Shown piece after piece: positions 33,987 through 42,794 of a stretch of DNA of 64,000 bases; within the stretch, counting starts at the first letter, position 1; each line of letters opens with the position of its first letter. A program made the position numbers and the translations under genes. The stretch comes from Myxococcales bacterium (GTDB lineage: Bacteria > Myxococcota_A > Polyangia > Polyangiales > Polyangiaceae). Location of the stretch: NCBI GenBank assembly GCA_016706225.1, contig JADJKB010000005.1:434001-498000 (forward strand). Reading direction: 5' to 3'. Below the pieces are notes generated by a model. That model was not told the DNA's origin. It saw nothing but the letters and a program-made list of their open reading frames with translations, and did no database searches.

Positions 33987-36206
33987 CTACTGGGTCGGGA
34001 AGCCGCGCTTCTCGAGCAAGGCCTTCACATCCGGGTCACGCCCGCGGAACTGGCGGTAGGCTTCGGCGCGATCGGTGGCGTTGCCCGGCGCGAGGATGAA
34101 CTTCCGGAGCTTGTCGGCGGTGGCCTTGTCGAACACGTTGCCTGCCTCGACGAAGGCCTGGCGCGTGTCGGCGTCCATCACCTCGGACCAGAGGTAACTG
34201 TAGTACCCCGCCGAGTAGGCATCGCTCGTGAACAGGTGATTGAACTGCGGCAGGCGGTGGCGCATGGCCACCTCCTTCGGGGCGCCGATCTTCTGCAGTG
34301 TCTCTCGCTCGAAGGCGTCGGGATCCGCGACGCCTTCGGGCAGAGTGTGGAGCGCCATGTCGACGATGGCCGCCGACAGGTACTCGACGGTTGCGTACCC
34401 TTGATTGAATTTCCTGGCGGCGAGCACCTTGTCGACCAGGGCCTGGGGCATGGGCTTCTTGGTCTTGAAATGGTGGGCAAACCGGTCGAGCACCGGGCGC
34501 GTCAGCACCCACATCTCGTGGACCTGCGATGGGTACTCCACGAAGTCGCGGGGCGTCGAGGCGAGGCCGGGGTAGTTCACCTCCGAGAGCAGCGCGTGCA
34601 GCGCGTGCCCGAACTCGTGGAACAACGTCTGCGCGTCATCCAGGGAGATGAGCACCGGTTGGCCCGCCTCGGCGGGCACGAAGTTGTTGTTGTTGGAGGT
34701 GATGGGCGTGATGACCTTGCCGGTGAAGGTCTCGTGGCCACGGTAGCCGGAGGCCCACGCCCCGGAGCGTTTGTTCGTGCGTGCGAAGTAGTCGCCGTAG
34801 AACAGGCCGACGTATTTGCCGCTCGTCTTGTCCTTCACCTCGAACACGCGCACGTCGGGGCGGAAGACCGGCACCTTGCCCGGGATCTCCGTGAACGTGA
34901 GCCCGTACAGCTCACCCGCCATCCAGAACGCTGCCTCGATCATGTTGTTGAGCTCGAAGTACGGCTTCAGCTCGGCCTGGTTCAGGTTGTACTTCGCCCG
35001 CCGGACCTTCTCCGCGTAGTAGAGGTAGTCCCAGGGCTCGAAGGAGAGCTTCGGGTCGTCCTTCTTGGCGAGCACGGTCATGTCCGCCACCTCTTCCTTC
35101 ACCCGCGCGACGGCCGCGGGCCAGACCCGCAGCATCAGCTCGCTGGCCTTCTTGGGGTCGACGGCCATGGTGTCCGACATGCGCCAGTGGGCGTGGGAGG
35201 CATAACCAAGTAACTTCGCTCGGTCAGCGCGCAGCTTCACGATCTTGGCGATGGTCGTGTTGGTGTTGTTCTCGCCCGGATTGTCGCCCCGGTCCTTGAA
35301 CGCCTTCCAGACCTTCTCGCGCAGATCGCGGCGTGACGAGGAGGTCAAGAACGGGTCGACGCTGGAGCGGGTGTTGACCACGATCCACTTGCCGTCGAGC
35401 TTCTTCTCCGCCGCCGCTGCGTGATAACTCGCGACCAGGGAGTCCGGCAGGCCTGCCAGGTCCGCCTTTTTGTCGAGCACGATCCAGCTGTTTTCATCGG
35501 CCAGTACCTTGTTGCCGAAGTCAGTGAAGAGGACAGCGAGCTTCTGGTTCATGTCGCCCAGGCGCTGTTTCTCTTCGGCGCTGAGCTTGGCTCCGGCGCG
35601 CACGAACTGATCGTAGATGCGTTCGACCAGGCGCTTTTGCTCCGCGGTCAGCCCGGATTTCTCCCGAGCGGCGTGCACGGCCGAGATGCGGGCGAACAGT
35701 TTGTCGTTGAACGTGATCTTGTCGTAGGCCTCGGCGAGCTTCGGCGACCACTCGTGGTCGATGGCCTGCACGTCCGGGGTGTTCAGGTTGCCCGTGAGCA
35801 CGCTGAACAGCGTCTCGATCCGGTTCTGATGACGCCCACTGTCTTCGAGTGCGCGCAGCGTGTTGTCGAAGCTCGGCGGTTCGGGGTTCGTCGCGATGAC
35901 GTTCACCTCGGCCAGCAGGAGATTGATGCCCGCCTCGAGCGCCTTGGGGACCAGGTCGGGTTTCACCTTGTCCCAGGGCGGCACACCGCCGAAGGGGCCG
36001 GTCCACTCTGCCAGCAACGGATCCTTGTCGGCAGCCTCGCGCAGGCGAGTTGCCTCGAGCTTCGCGACGCGGTGCAATTCTTCGTTCGAGCTCACGGTTG
36101 GTCCTGGGCTGGGCTTGGGTTGGGGCGGGGGCAGCGGGCTGGGAGCCGGGCCACAAGCGGCGGACAAGAAGAGAGCGACGGCGGACCCCACGAGGCGCTT
36201 CGACAT
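33987..36206 (-). CDS. dcp: M3-family peptidyl-dipeptidase (Dcp-like) lipoprotein
   Basis: This 739-residue protein has the M3 zinc motif H530-E-F-G-H534 with further Glu downstream, and the family's long helical N-domain. Dcp enzymes remove C-terminal dipeptides from short peptides. The N-terminus has a signal peptide with a lipobox-like FLSAACGPAPS, so this copy is probably exported and lipidated, unlike the cytoplasmic E. coli Dcp; many Myxococcota homologues share this. A Pro-rich spacer (residues about 20-35) follows. No operon partner is visible: the neighbours face other ways. Confidence 0.92.
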   Translation of the reverse strand: MSKRLVGSAVALFLSAACGPAPSPLPPPQPKPSPGPTVSSNEELHRVAKLEATRLREAADKDPLLAEWTGPFGGVPPWDKVKPDLVPKALEAGINLLLAEVNVIATNPEPPSFDNTLRALEDSGRHQNRIETLFSVLTGNLNTPDVQAIDHEWSPKLAEAYDKITFNDKLFARISAVHAAREKSGLTAEQKRLVERIYDQFVRAGAKLSAEEKQRLGDMNQKLAVLFTDFGNKVLADENSWIVLDKKADLAGLPDSLVASYHAAAAEKKLDGKWIVVNTRSSVDPFLTSSSRRDLREKVWKAFKDRGDNPGENNTNTTIAKIVKLRADRAKLLGYASHAHWRMSDTMAVDPKKASELMLRVWPAAVARVKEEVADMTVLAKKDDPKLSFEPWDYLYYAEKVRRAKYNLNQAELKPYFELNNMIEAAFWMAGELYGLTFTEIPGKVPVFRPDVRVFEVKDKTSGKYVGLFYGDYFARTNKRSGAWASGYRGHETFTGKVITPITSNNNNFVPAEAGQPVLISLDDAQTLFHEFGHALHALLSEVNYPGLASTPRDFVEYPSQVHEMWVLTRPVLDRFAHHFKTKKPMPQALVDKVLAARKFNQGYATVEYLSAAIVDMALHTLPEGVADPDAFERETLQKIGAPKEVAMRHRLPQFNHLFTSDAYSAGYYSYLWSEVMDADTRQAFVEAGNVFDKATADKLRKFILAPGNATDRAEAYRQFRGRDPDVKALLEKRGFPTQ

Positions 36207-36246
36207 GGTCCGCTTTGTCGCACGACTTCGGGCGTGAACGCACGCG

Positions 36247-37530
36247 CTAAGCGCGCGGGTGCGCAGCGCGGCGCTTGCGCGCGAGGTTCTCCGGGCTCTC
36301 TGCCACGGCCATGCCGACCAGGCGCATGCCCTCGGCGAAATGGGCCAGGCCCGTCCGCACCAGCTCGGCGTGCTCTTCCCCCACGTCGGGGTAACCGCGC
36401 CCGTCCGCGTCGGGTTTCACGTCGCCCCAGTTGGCGAACAACCTGCCCCAGTCACTGCGCAGTGTGTCCTCGACGCGCTTCTTGCCGTAGTACGGGTACC
36501 AGAACAGATCGTGGTACGCGACGCTCGCCACGTAGGCCCACGGCGCGAGCCAGGTCTTGAGTGACCACTCGACCGGCTTCTTGAGTGGGCCCCAGTAGAT
36601 GCGGTGCTGGTTTTTGCTGGCAAAGGTCATGTTCTTGAACGGGCCGTCGAAGTGCCAGTTCTCCTTGGCGGCGTCGACGTCGCCCACGATCTCGATGTCC
36701 CGCGGATCCCCGACGCCCAGCCCCTGCTCGTGGGCCAGACGCACGAACTTGAGGTCGCGCATCGGGTCCATGCCCATCAGCTTGGCGGCCACGGCGTCGA
36801 TGGCCACCTGATCGGAGCTGGCGAGCAGCACGTTCTTGACGTGCGGGATCATGCAGCGCGGACCTGGTCCATCACCGACGAAGGTGCCGTCCATCACGGC
36901 GAACACCCCGCGGTGGATCTTCTTCTGGATCATCAACAGATCGACCAGCGTCTCGTGGATGACCGGGTGGGTCCAGTGACGGTGTTCGTTCAACAGCCCG
37001 CCGAAGGCGTTCTTCATCGCGCCCGTCGTGGTCGTGAAGATGTGGGTCTTGACCGTCGGCAAGTGGATGATGTTCTCGCCGATGAAACGCTTCGGGATGC
37101 TGAAGCCCTTCGGGTAGACCTCGTTCAGGCACAGGAACTTCTTGGTCAGGTCGCCGACCGCGTCGCGCACGTCGATCCAGTCTTCGCCCTCGTAGAGATG
37201 CACGTTGCGGAGGCCGTGGGCTTCGACCACGTCGATCTGCTTGTTCTCGCGCTCACCCAGGTGTGCATCGATGACGACGGTGCGGTTGTGGCAGGCGTGG
37301 ATCAGGTCACTGGAGTAACCGTCCTTCTTCATGGCGCGAATCACACCTTCGAGCTGCCACGGCGTGGTCGACGACCCGGGGTAGAAGAAGTGCCACGAGA
37401 TGTTGACCTTCAGCCCGGTGTCCGCGGTCTTGTCGACGACCTCCTGGTAGTCCGCCAGGTTCATCAGGCGGTGGTAGTCCTCGAGGACGGTCTTCGGCGA
37501 CGTGCGGACGATGGCGACTTTGGACTTCAT
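36247..37530 (-). CDS. DUF362 protein
   Basis: This 427-residue protein begins at ATG 37530 (MKSKVAIVRTSPKTVLEDYHRL), and the longer opening to 37908 lies antisense to the next gene. Family features are the start 'KVAIVRT', IHLPTVKTH, GAMKNAFGG and DGTFVGDGPGPR, matching DUF362 proteins, which often carry iron-sulfur clusters or bind metals; here the ferredoxin-like CxxCxxC motifs are not apparent. The C-terminal 120 residues (WYPYYGKKRVEDTL...) are not typical of short DUF362 members. Function unknown. Confidence 0.72.
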   Translation of the reverse strand: MKSKVAIVRTSPKTVLEDYHRLMNLADYQEVVDKTADTGLKVNISWHFFYPGSSTTPWQLEGVIRAMKKDGYSSDLIHACHNRTVVIDAHLGERENKQIDVVEAHGLRNVHLYEGEDWIDVRDAVGDLTKKFLCLNEVYPKGFSIPKRFIGENIIHLPTVKTHIFTTTTGAMKNAFGGLLNEHRHWTHPVIHETLVDLLMIQKKIHRGVFAVMDGTFVGDGPGPRCMIPHVKNVLLASSDQVAIDAVAAKLMGMDPMRDLKFVRLAHEQGLGVGDPRDIEIVGDVDAAKENWHFDGPFKNMTFASKNQHRIYWGPLKKPVEWSLKTWLAPWAYVASVAYHDLFWYPYYGKKRVEDTLRSDWGRLFANWGDVKPDADGRGYPDVGEEHAELVRTGLAHFAEGMRLVGMAVAESPENLARKRRAAHPRA

Positions 37531-37701
37531 GACGGGGGCTATGTGCCGCGTTTCGCCGCGCTCGCCAAGACCTCGGATGGCGTCTCCACGAAACCTCCAA
37601 GCTTCCTGCACCCGGGTGGCCGATAAATGCCGGCAAACGGCCGAAAAGTGCCGTCTCGCTGCAAGGCGCACCGACTGGGGGTGTCTTCCCGCTGAGAGTT
37701 G

Positions 37702-38424
37702 ATGGGAGAGCGCAAGAAATTCGGGTTGGTGGGGCTGGTCATGGTCCTTGGCGCCTGCGCCAGCGCGCCGCCGCCCGTCGCGAGGGAGCCCAGCGTGAGC
37801 GAGGCGGAGGAGGCCGAGGTGCACGTCCTGCCAGGGCCCCTGTCCCTCGAGTCCGAGATTGGCGGCATGAGCCAGGATGGCGTCGAGGCGAAGCTCGCGG
37901 AGCTGCAACCTCGGTTCATCGACTGCGTCGAGCGGGCGACGGAGCGCCTGAGTGCCATCGGCGGCCGGGTGAGCGTGCGCATGCGGGTCGACAAACAGGG
38001 CAAGGTGCGCTGGGCCTACCTGAAGGACACGACCCTCGGCGATCGCGACGCCGAGACGTGTGTGCTCGAGCTGGTCAAGAGCCGCCGCTGGCCGCGACCG
38101 AAGAGTGGTGAGGGCCTGGCCGAGACATCATTCGAGGTCGAGGCCGCGGAGGCTCCGCGGGTCCTGTCGCCGCCGCGCGCGACGCTGTTTGCGCGCCAGG
38201 CAGGCTACGCAACGCGTGCCTGTCGCAAGGGGCTGCCGTCGGGTTTCATGGCGACCGCGTACCTCGGTTCGAAGGGTGAAGTGCTCGCGGCCGGCGTAGC
38301 GCCGCCGGACGAGAGTGGAGAGGCCGCCTCCGATTGCATCGCGGAGGCTCTGCTGCGCATGCGCGCTGGCGGTCTCGTGGCGTCCCGTGACGTAACCACG
38401 AAGGTCAGCGTGCGGATCCCCTGA
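37702..38424 (+). CDS. AgmX/PglI-like C-terminal domain lipoprotein
   Basis: This 240-residue protein starts at ATG 37702 (a TTG lies one codon upstream). A signal peptide ends in lipobox VLGAC. The rest has one or two repeats of a TonB-C-like/AgmX fold: ELQPRFIDCVERA...GRVSVRMRVDKQGKV...CVLELVKSRRWPRP, and a similar second set (YATRACRKGLPSGF...). The AgmX/PglI C-terminal domain is common in myxobacterial gliding or envelope proteins. A role in the envelope is inferred; no partner is present. Convergent with the next gene, with adjacent stops. Confidence 0.7.
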   Translation: MGERKKFGLVGLVMVLGACASAPPPVAREPSVSEAEEAEVHVLPGPLSLESEIGGMSQDGVEAKLAELQPRFIDCVERATERLSAIGGRVSVRMRVDKQGKVRWAYLKDTTLGDRDAETCVLELVKSRRWPRPKSGEGLAETSFEVEAAEAPRVLSPPRATLFARQAGYATRACRKGLPSGFMATAYLGSKGEVLAAGVAPPDESGEAASDCIAEALLRMRAGGLVASRDVTTKVSVRIP

Positions 38425-39180
38425 TCACGACAGGACGTGTACTCCGCCGTGTTCGTCCTTGACGACTGCGAAGCTGGTTTCGGCGGCGCCGCCGACTACC
38501 AATGGCCAGGCGAACGCCGCCGCCTGCACCGCGAGCAGCGAGGGTAGGCGAGTCACTCGCTCGACGTAGTTTTTCGCCTGGGCGAGGGCGGCGTCCGCGC
38601 GATGCCCGTGGATCTCACCGCGGGAGCGGCGGCCTCGGTAGGCATCGGCCGTCTCGAAATCTTCGGTCAGATCCAGGGTCAACAGATCGGGCACACTCGT
38701 GCGGGCCTTGAAGAACTGAGTGAGGGGCTCGCGCAACCTGTACGTCAGCTCGGGCAAGAAGATGCGGGCGAAGTGGCGCAGTTTGTCCTCGCCGAAGATG
38801 ACCTTCACGGAAACCGTGCGTTGCTTGCCGCCGCAGACGTTGCAGGGGCGCACGAATCCGTGGTCGTCGGCTACACGAAACTGACACTCGGTGCAGCGCT
38901 GGATCTTGGCGGAGCGGGATTGCGGATCGAGTGAGCGAAACCGCTCGCCATTCAAATCGTTCACGTCGGGCGGCGGGGGTTGCTCGTCGAGCAAGCGCTC
39001 GAAGTCGTCTTCGCTGACCTCGGCGTCGTCGGTCCAGGTCGAGCGCTCGACGCCGCGCCCGCTCACCAGGATGGCCACGACGCGTTCAGTTGGCTCGGCA
39101 GTGGAGGGGGTACTGCTGCGCCCGCGAAGCGCCGCCTCGACCTCGGCCGCGTTGGGGCTCACGTCCTCGAAGTTGGGCAT
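38425..39180 (-). CDS. Zinc-ribbon protein, function unknown
   Basis: This 251-residue protein has an acidic, disordered N-terminal region (residues 1-75), then a zinc-ribbon-like C-T-E-C ... C-N-V-C-G-G pair with conserved spacing (about residues 94-118), then a helix-rich part. The ribbon could bind one zinc ion and resembles those of DnaJ or transcription-associated proteins. No catalytic motif or signal peptide is found. The gene is immediately convergent with the AgmX-like gene. Confidence 0.6.
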   Translation of the reverse strand: MPNFEDVSPNAAEVEAALRGRSSTPSTAEPTERVVAILVSGRGVERSTWTDDAEVSEDDFERLLDEQPPPPDVNDLNGERFRSLDPQSRSAKIQRCTECQFRVADDHGFVRPCNVCGGKQRTVSVKVIFGEDKLRHFARIFLPELTYRLREPLTQFFKARTSVPDLLTLDLTEDFETADAYRGRRSRGEIHGHRADAALAQAKNYVERVTRLPSLLAVQAAAFAWPLVVGGAAETSFAVVKDEHGGVHVLS

Positions 39181-39229
39181 GAGAGTTGGGAGCTTACCTC
39201 GTTTCGGTGACGACTGACGTGCGTTATTC

Positions 39230-39982
39230 TCAAGTCGGGGTCAGCAGTTTCTCCCGGAAAAAATCCAAGACGCGCGCCACACTCGCCTCGTCCCGGTGCT
39301 CGGTGAGCACGGAGTGGTCGGTCACGTTCTGCGATTCGAGCTCGATGGCGATGAATGCATCGCCGAGGAGCCGCTTCAGTGACTCGAAACGCGTCCCGAC
39401 CAGGCGATCGCCCTTGAAGCGCAGGCCGAGCACCTGGCAGCCGTCTTTGGCGCGGCGCTGAACCGCCAGGCGATCGGCGGGCGACAGGTTCAGGTCGGCG
39501 CCGCGGCGCTTCGAGATGGCGAAGGGGAGTGAAGGTTGGCTGAGCACGGGTGCGACCATGCGTTCGTCGACCATCATCGCCAGGGCAAAGCCTCCGCTGA
39601 AACACATGCCAATCGCGCCGATTCCGGGTCCGCCGAGCTCCGCGTGAAGCTCGGCGCCGAGAGCGCGCAGCCAGGCCACGATGGGTGAGGTCTGGTTGGC
39701 GGCCCAGGTGGAGAACTCCGCGGCGACACACAGCTTGGCCATCGAGCTGACGTTGTAGGCGGAGCTCACTGCTCTGCCGGGTGTGCCGATCAGATCCGGC
39801 AGCACCACGGTGAATCCCGCATCGACGACCTCGCGGGCGAAGCTCATCACGTTGGGGGTGATGCCCGGGATCTCGTGCACGACGATCACCCCGGGTCCGC
39901 TCCCGGCGCGATGGGTGTCGCGCGTGAAACCGGAGTGCGTGAACGAGCCGCGCGTCCAGCCAGGCAAGGTCACGGAGGGCAT
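39230..39982 (-). CDS. Dienelactone hydrolase-family protein
   Basis: This 250-residue alpha/beta hydrolase starts at ATG 39982 (an opening 31 codons upstream is less likely because family members begin near LPGW). Motifs are GVIVVHEIPGI (oxyanion loop), GMCFSGGFAL (nucleophile elbow with Cys as in DLH), and DHSVLTEHRDE with the catalytic His. DLH enzymes open lactones in aromatic degradation or act on other esters. No aromatic-pathway genes are near, so the substrate is open. Confidence 0.85.
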   Translation of the reverse strand: MPSVTLPGWTRGSFTHSGFTRDTHRAGSGPGVIVVHEIPGITPNVMSFAREVVDAGFTVVLPDLIGTPGRAVSSAYNVSSMAKLCVAAEFSTWAANQTSPIVAWLRALGAELHAELGGPGIGAIGMCFSGGFALAMMVDERMVAPVLSQPSLPFAISKRRGADLNLSPADRLAVQRRAKDGCQVLGLRFKGDRLVGTRFESLKRLLGDAFIAIELESQNVTDHSVLTEHRDEASVARVLDFFREKLLTPT

Positions 39983-40173
39983 CAGCTCGACCTGTAGGGC
40001 GATCGTCGGGATGCGCCCGCCCAAACTCGTAGCATGCCGAACCGGGGTCGCGCGCGTCGTTTTCGTCCGCGACATGGGAGCACGCGGGCCGAGCCGAGCT
40101 CGCCCGAAACGTGCATGACCGGAAAAAGGTTGCGATGTTCGCGTGCCGAGCGCGCGGTGGTACGGTTTGCCCA

Positions 40174-40464
40174 GTGGAGGTGGAGACCATTTGGGGCTTG
40201 GCCATTGCGGCCGTCGCTCTGCTCAACTGCGTGTGGTACGAGGCCAAGTGGTTCCTGACGCGGAACGGTCATCGAGTCGGGTGGCTGTGGGGTCATCTCG
40301 CGGACTTCGGTTCGTTGCTGCAGCTGGCGCGCTCCACCGCCTCCGCCAAGGTCAGGGGCGGCGCGCGCCGACGGTTGGTGCTCCTGGGAAGCCTGTTGGT
40401 CTCGTCGTTCGTGCTCGTGGCGCTGTCGTTCGCGAGCGGCTCCCACGTGGAGCGGACGCGCTGA
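40174..40464 (+). CDS. Small membrane protein, function unknown
   Basis: A 96-residue reading from GTG 40174 (ATG 40135 is an alternative) has two transmembrane helices (ETIWGLAIAAVALLNCVWY and LLGSLLVSSFVLVALSF) flanking a basic cytoplasmic loop (RSTASAKVRGGARRR). I do not recognise the family. It lies between two minus-strand genes and is transcribed against both, which makes its coding status less certain. Confidence 0.5.
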   Translation: MEVETIWGLAIAAVALLNCVWYEAKWFLTRNGHRVGWLWGHLADFGSLLQLARSTASAKVRGGARRRLVLLGSLLVSSFVLVALSFASGSHVERTR

Positions 40465-40501
40465 AAGGCGCGCGGTTCGGCCCACACCTCGAAGCTCGTC
40501 C

Positions 40502-41326
40502 TCAGCCCAACCCGAACAGCCGCGCGGCGTTGTCGTGCAAGAACAGGCGGCGCGTCTCGGCGTCGAGACCGAGCGTATCCACCTGAGCCAAGCAGTCGCC
40601 CGGTAGGATCATCGGGTAGTTCGAGCCGAACAGGACCTTCCTCTTTCCGTGCCCGGAGAGGAACGCCACGAGCTCCGGCGGAAAGCGCTTCGGTTTGTAG
40701 GCGCTCGTGTCGATGTAGACGTTCTCGTATTTGGTTGCGAGGGCGATCATCTCGTTTTGCCACGGGTAGCCGATGTGCCCGCCGACGATCGTCAGCTCGG
40801 GAAAATCCAGCGCGACCTGGTCGAGGTACGGGATGGGCCGCCCCGGCTCGGACGGACCGAGCGGTCCGGTGTGCCCGACCTGCAAACAGAACGGGATGCC
40901 GAGCTCCACACACTCCGCGTACAGCGGATAATACAGGCGGTCGTTGGGCGGCTTGTTCCACAGCCACGGCAGCAGGCGCAGGCCCTTGAGCCCCAGCTCG
41001 CGCACCGCGCGCCGGAGCTCGCGGATTGCGTCCAGCGGCCGAGCGAGATCCACCGACGCGATGCCGGTCAGGAGGTCCGGTCGCGCGCGCACGGCAGCTG
41101 CTACCTCGTCGTTCGAGATCAAGGCTCCGGTCGGCCCGAACCAGGCGGAGATGAGCGCGTGCTGAACGCCGGCAGCCTCGAGGGCACCGGTCGTGAGCTC
41201 GAGCGGGATGCTGTCGGGGATTTCTCCGGCGCCCATCCAGCGGCGCAGTGATGCGAACATCGGGTGCTGAATGAACGCGCTCGTGGGGTGCTGGACCCAG
41301 GCGTCGATGATGGGCTCGGCGGACAT
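40502..41326 (-). CDS. Amidohydrolase 2-family (TIM barrel) protein
   Basis: This 274-residue protein resembles the metal-dependent amidohydrolase_2 family (decarboxylase-like ACMSD fold): IIDAWVQHP (in place of the common HxH), GLKGLRLLPWLW, VGHTGP, IVGGHIGYPW and FGSNYPM (metal or substrate Asp/Asn). The N-terminal HxH is replaced by DxWxQH, so metal binding may differ. Members act on many carboxylated or phenolic substrates. It is divergent from sthA with 25 bp between, hence they may share a promoter region. Confidence 0.75.
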   Translation of the reverse strand: MSAEPIIDAWVQHPTSAFIQHPMFASLRRWMGAGEIPDSIPLELTTGALEAAGVQHALISAWFGPTGALISNDEVAAAVRARPDLLTGIASVDLARPLDAIRELRRAVRELGLKGLRLLPWLWNKPPNDRLYYPLYAECVELGIPFCLQVGHTGPLGPSEPGRPIPYLDQVALDFPELTIVGGHIGYPWQNEMIALATKYENVYIDTSAYKPKRFPPELVAFLSGHGKRKVLFGSNYPMILPGDCLAQVDTLGLDAETRRLFLHDNAARLFGLG

Positions 41327-41351
41327 GACCCACTCGATCTAGGATGTCCGC

Positions 41352-42755
41352 ATGGGGAGCGAAAGCCTCGAAGCCTTCGACCTGGTCGTGATCGGCTCCG
41401 GGCCGGCGGGGGAGAAGGGCGCTGCTCAGGCCGCGTACTTCGGCAAACGAGTCGCCGTCATCGAGGCCGAGCCGGAGCCCGGCGGCGCTGCGGTGCACAC
41501 CGGGACCCTGCCCAGCAAGACACTGCGCGAGACCGCGCTCTACATCTCCGGTTACCGTGCCCGCAACCTGTACGGTGTGGCGGTGGAGCTCACCCGGGAC
41601 GCGACGATCCCCGCGCTGATCGCGCGCAAGAACGCCATCGCGGAGGCGGCGTCGCGATCGATTCGGGACAACCTCGAGCGTCACTGCGTCACCTACGTTC
41701 AGGGTCACGGCAGCTTCGAGGACGCCCACACCGTGGTGGTGGAGGGCCCCCAGGGACGCCGGCGCTTGCGTGGTGAGTTCGTGCTCATCGCCACGGGCTC
41801 CCGCCCCTACCGCCCGAGCGACATCGATTTCGATGATCCCGGGATCGACGACAGCGACGAGATCCTCGGGATCCAGAAGCTCCCCACGTCGCTGACCGTG
41901 CTCGGAGGGGGGGTGATTGGCTGTGAGTACGCCAGCATGTTTGCGGCGCTCGGAGTCGACGTGACCCTGATCGACGCGCGCACGGAAATCCTGCCGTTCC
42001 TCGATCCCGAAATCGTCGAGCGACTGCGGGAGGCCATGGGGCGAATGGGCATTCGTGTGGTGCTCGGGCAGCGCTGGAGCCAAGTGAGCCGCGACGGGCA
42101 GAGCATCGTCGTCGAGCTCGGCGGAGAGCGTATCGAGTCCGAGTACCTGCTCTTTGCGGCCGGACGGCTCGGTAACACCGAGAAGCTGCGCCTCGAGCGC
42201 GTCGGCGTGCAGCCGAACCCACGCGGCTACTTGGAGGTGGACGCGGCCTACCGCACCAGCGCCCCGAGTGTGCTGGCGGCGGGGGACGTGATCGGATTTC
42301 CTGCGCTGGCGTCGGCGAGCATGGAGCAGGGACGGGTCGCCATCTGCAAGGCGTTCGGCTTCGACTACAAACAAGCCGTGGCCGAGATCGTGCCCTACGG
42401 CATCTACACCATCCCGGAAGTGAGCGCGGTCGGCGAGACTGAGGCGAGCGCCCGGGAAAAGGGTCTGGACGTCGTGGTCGGGCGGGCCCTCTATCACAAC
42501 AACGCGCGCGGGCAGATCACCGGCGACCTCGATGGCATCACCAAGCTGGTCGTCGAGCGAAGCAGCCGGCGGGTAGTGGGCGTGCATGTGATCGGCGAGC
42601 GGGCGACCGAGCTCGTTCACATCGGACAGACGGCGCTCCACTGCCAAGCGTCGGTCGATCTCTTCATCGAGATGGTGTTCAACTATCCAACGCTGGCCGA
42701 GAGCTACAAGTATGCGGCCTACGAGTGCCTCGCGGCGCTGGCGAAGGGGTCCTGA
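41352..42755 (+). CDS. sthA: Soluble pyridine nucleotide transhydrogenase (SthA)
   Basis: This 467-residue flavoprotein has the FAD-binding GSGPAGEKGAAQ, a second NAD-binding GGGVIGCEYASM, and a C-terminal dimerisation domain of the disulfide oxidoreductase family. As in SthA, the redox pair CxxxxC of the lipoamide dehydrogenases is replaced (GGAAVHTGTLPSK), which identifies the transhydrogenase that moves reducing power between NADPH and NADH. It is cytoplasmic. The length equals that of E. coli SthA (466). Confidence 0.93.
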   Translation: MGSESLEAFDLVVIGSGPAGEKGAAQAAYFGKRVAVIEAEPEPGGAAVHTGTLPSKTLRETALYISGYRARNLYGVAVELTRDATIPALIARKNAIAEAASRSIRDNLERHCVTYVQGHGSFEDAHTVVVEGPQGRRRLRGEFVLIATGSRPYRPSDIDFDDPGIDDSDEILGIQKLPTSLTVLGGGVIGCEYASMFAALGVDVTLIDARTEILPFLDPEIVERLREAMGRMGIRVVLGQRWSQVSRDGQSIVVELGGERIESEYLLFAAGRLGNTEKLRLERVGVQPNPRGYLEVDAAYRTSAPSVLAAGDVIGFPALASASMEQGRVAICKAFGFDYKQAVAEIVPYGIYTIPEVSAVGETEASAREKGLDVVVGRALYHNNARGQITGDLDGITKLVVERSSRRVVGVHVIGERATELVHIGQTALHCQASVDLFIEMVFNYPTLAESYKYAAYECLAALAKGS

Positions 42756-42794
42756 GGCGGGGCCGCCGGGGCGAAGCGGATTTGGGCGCGTGAC

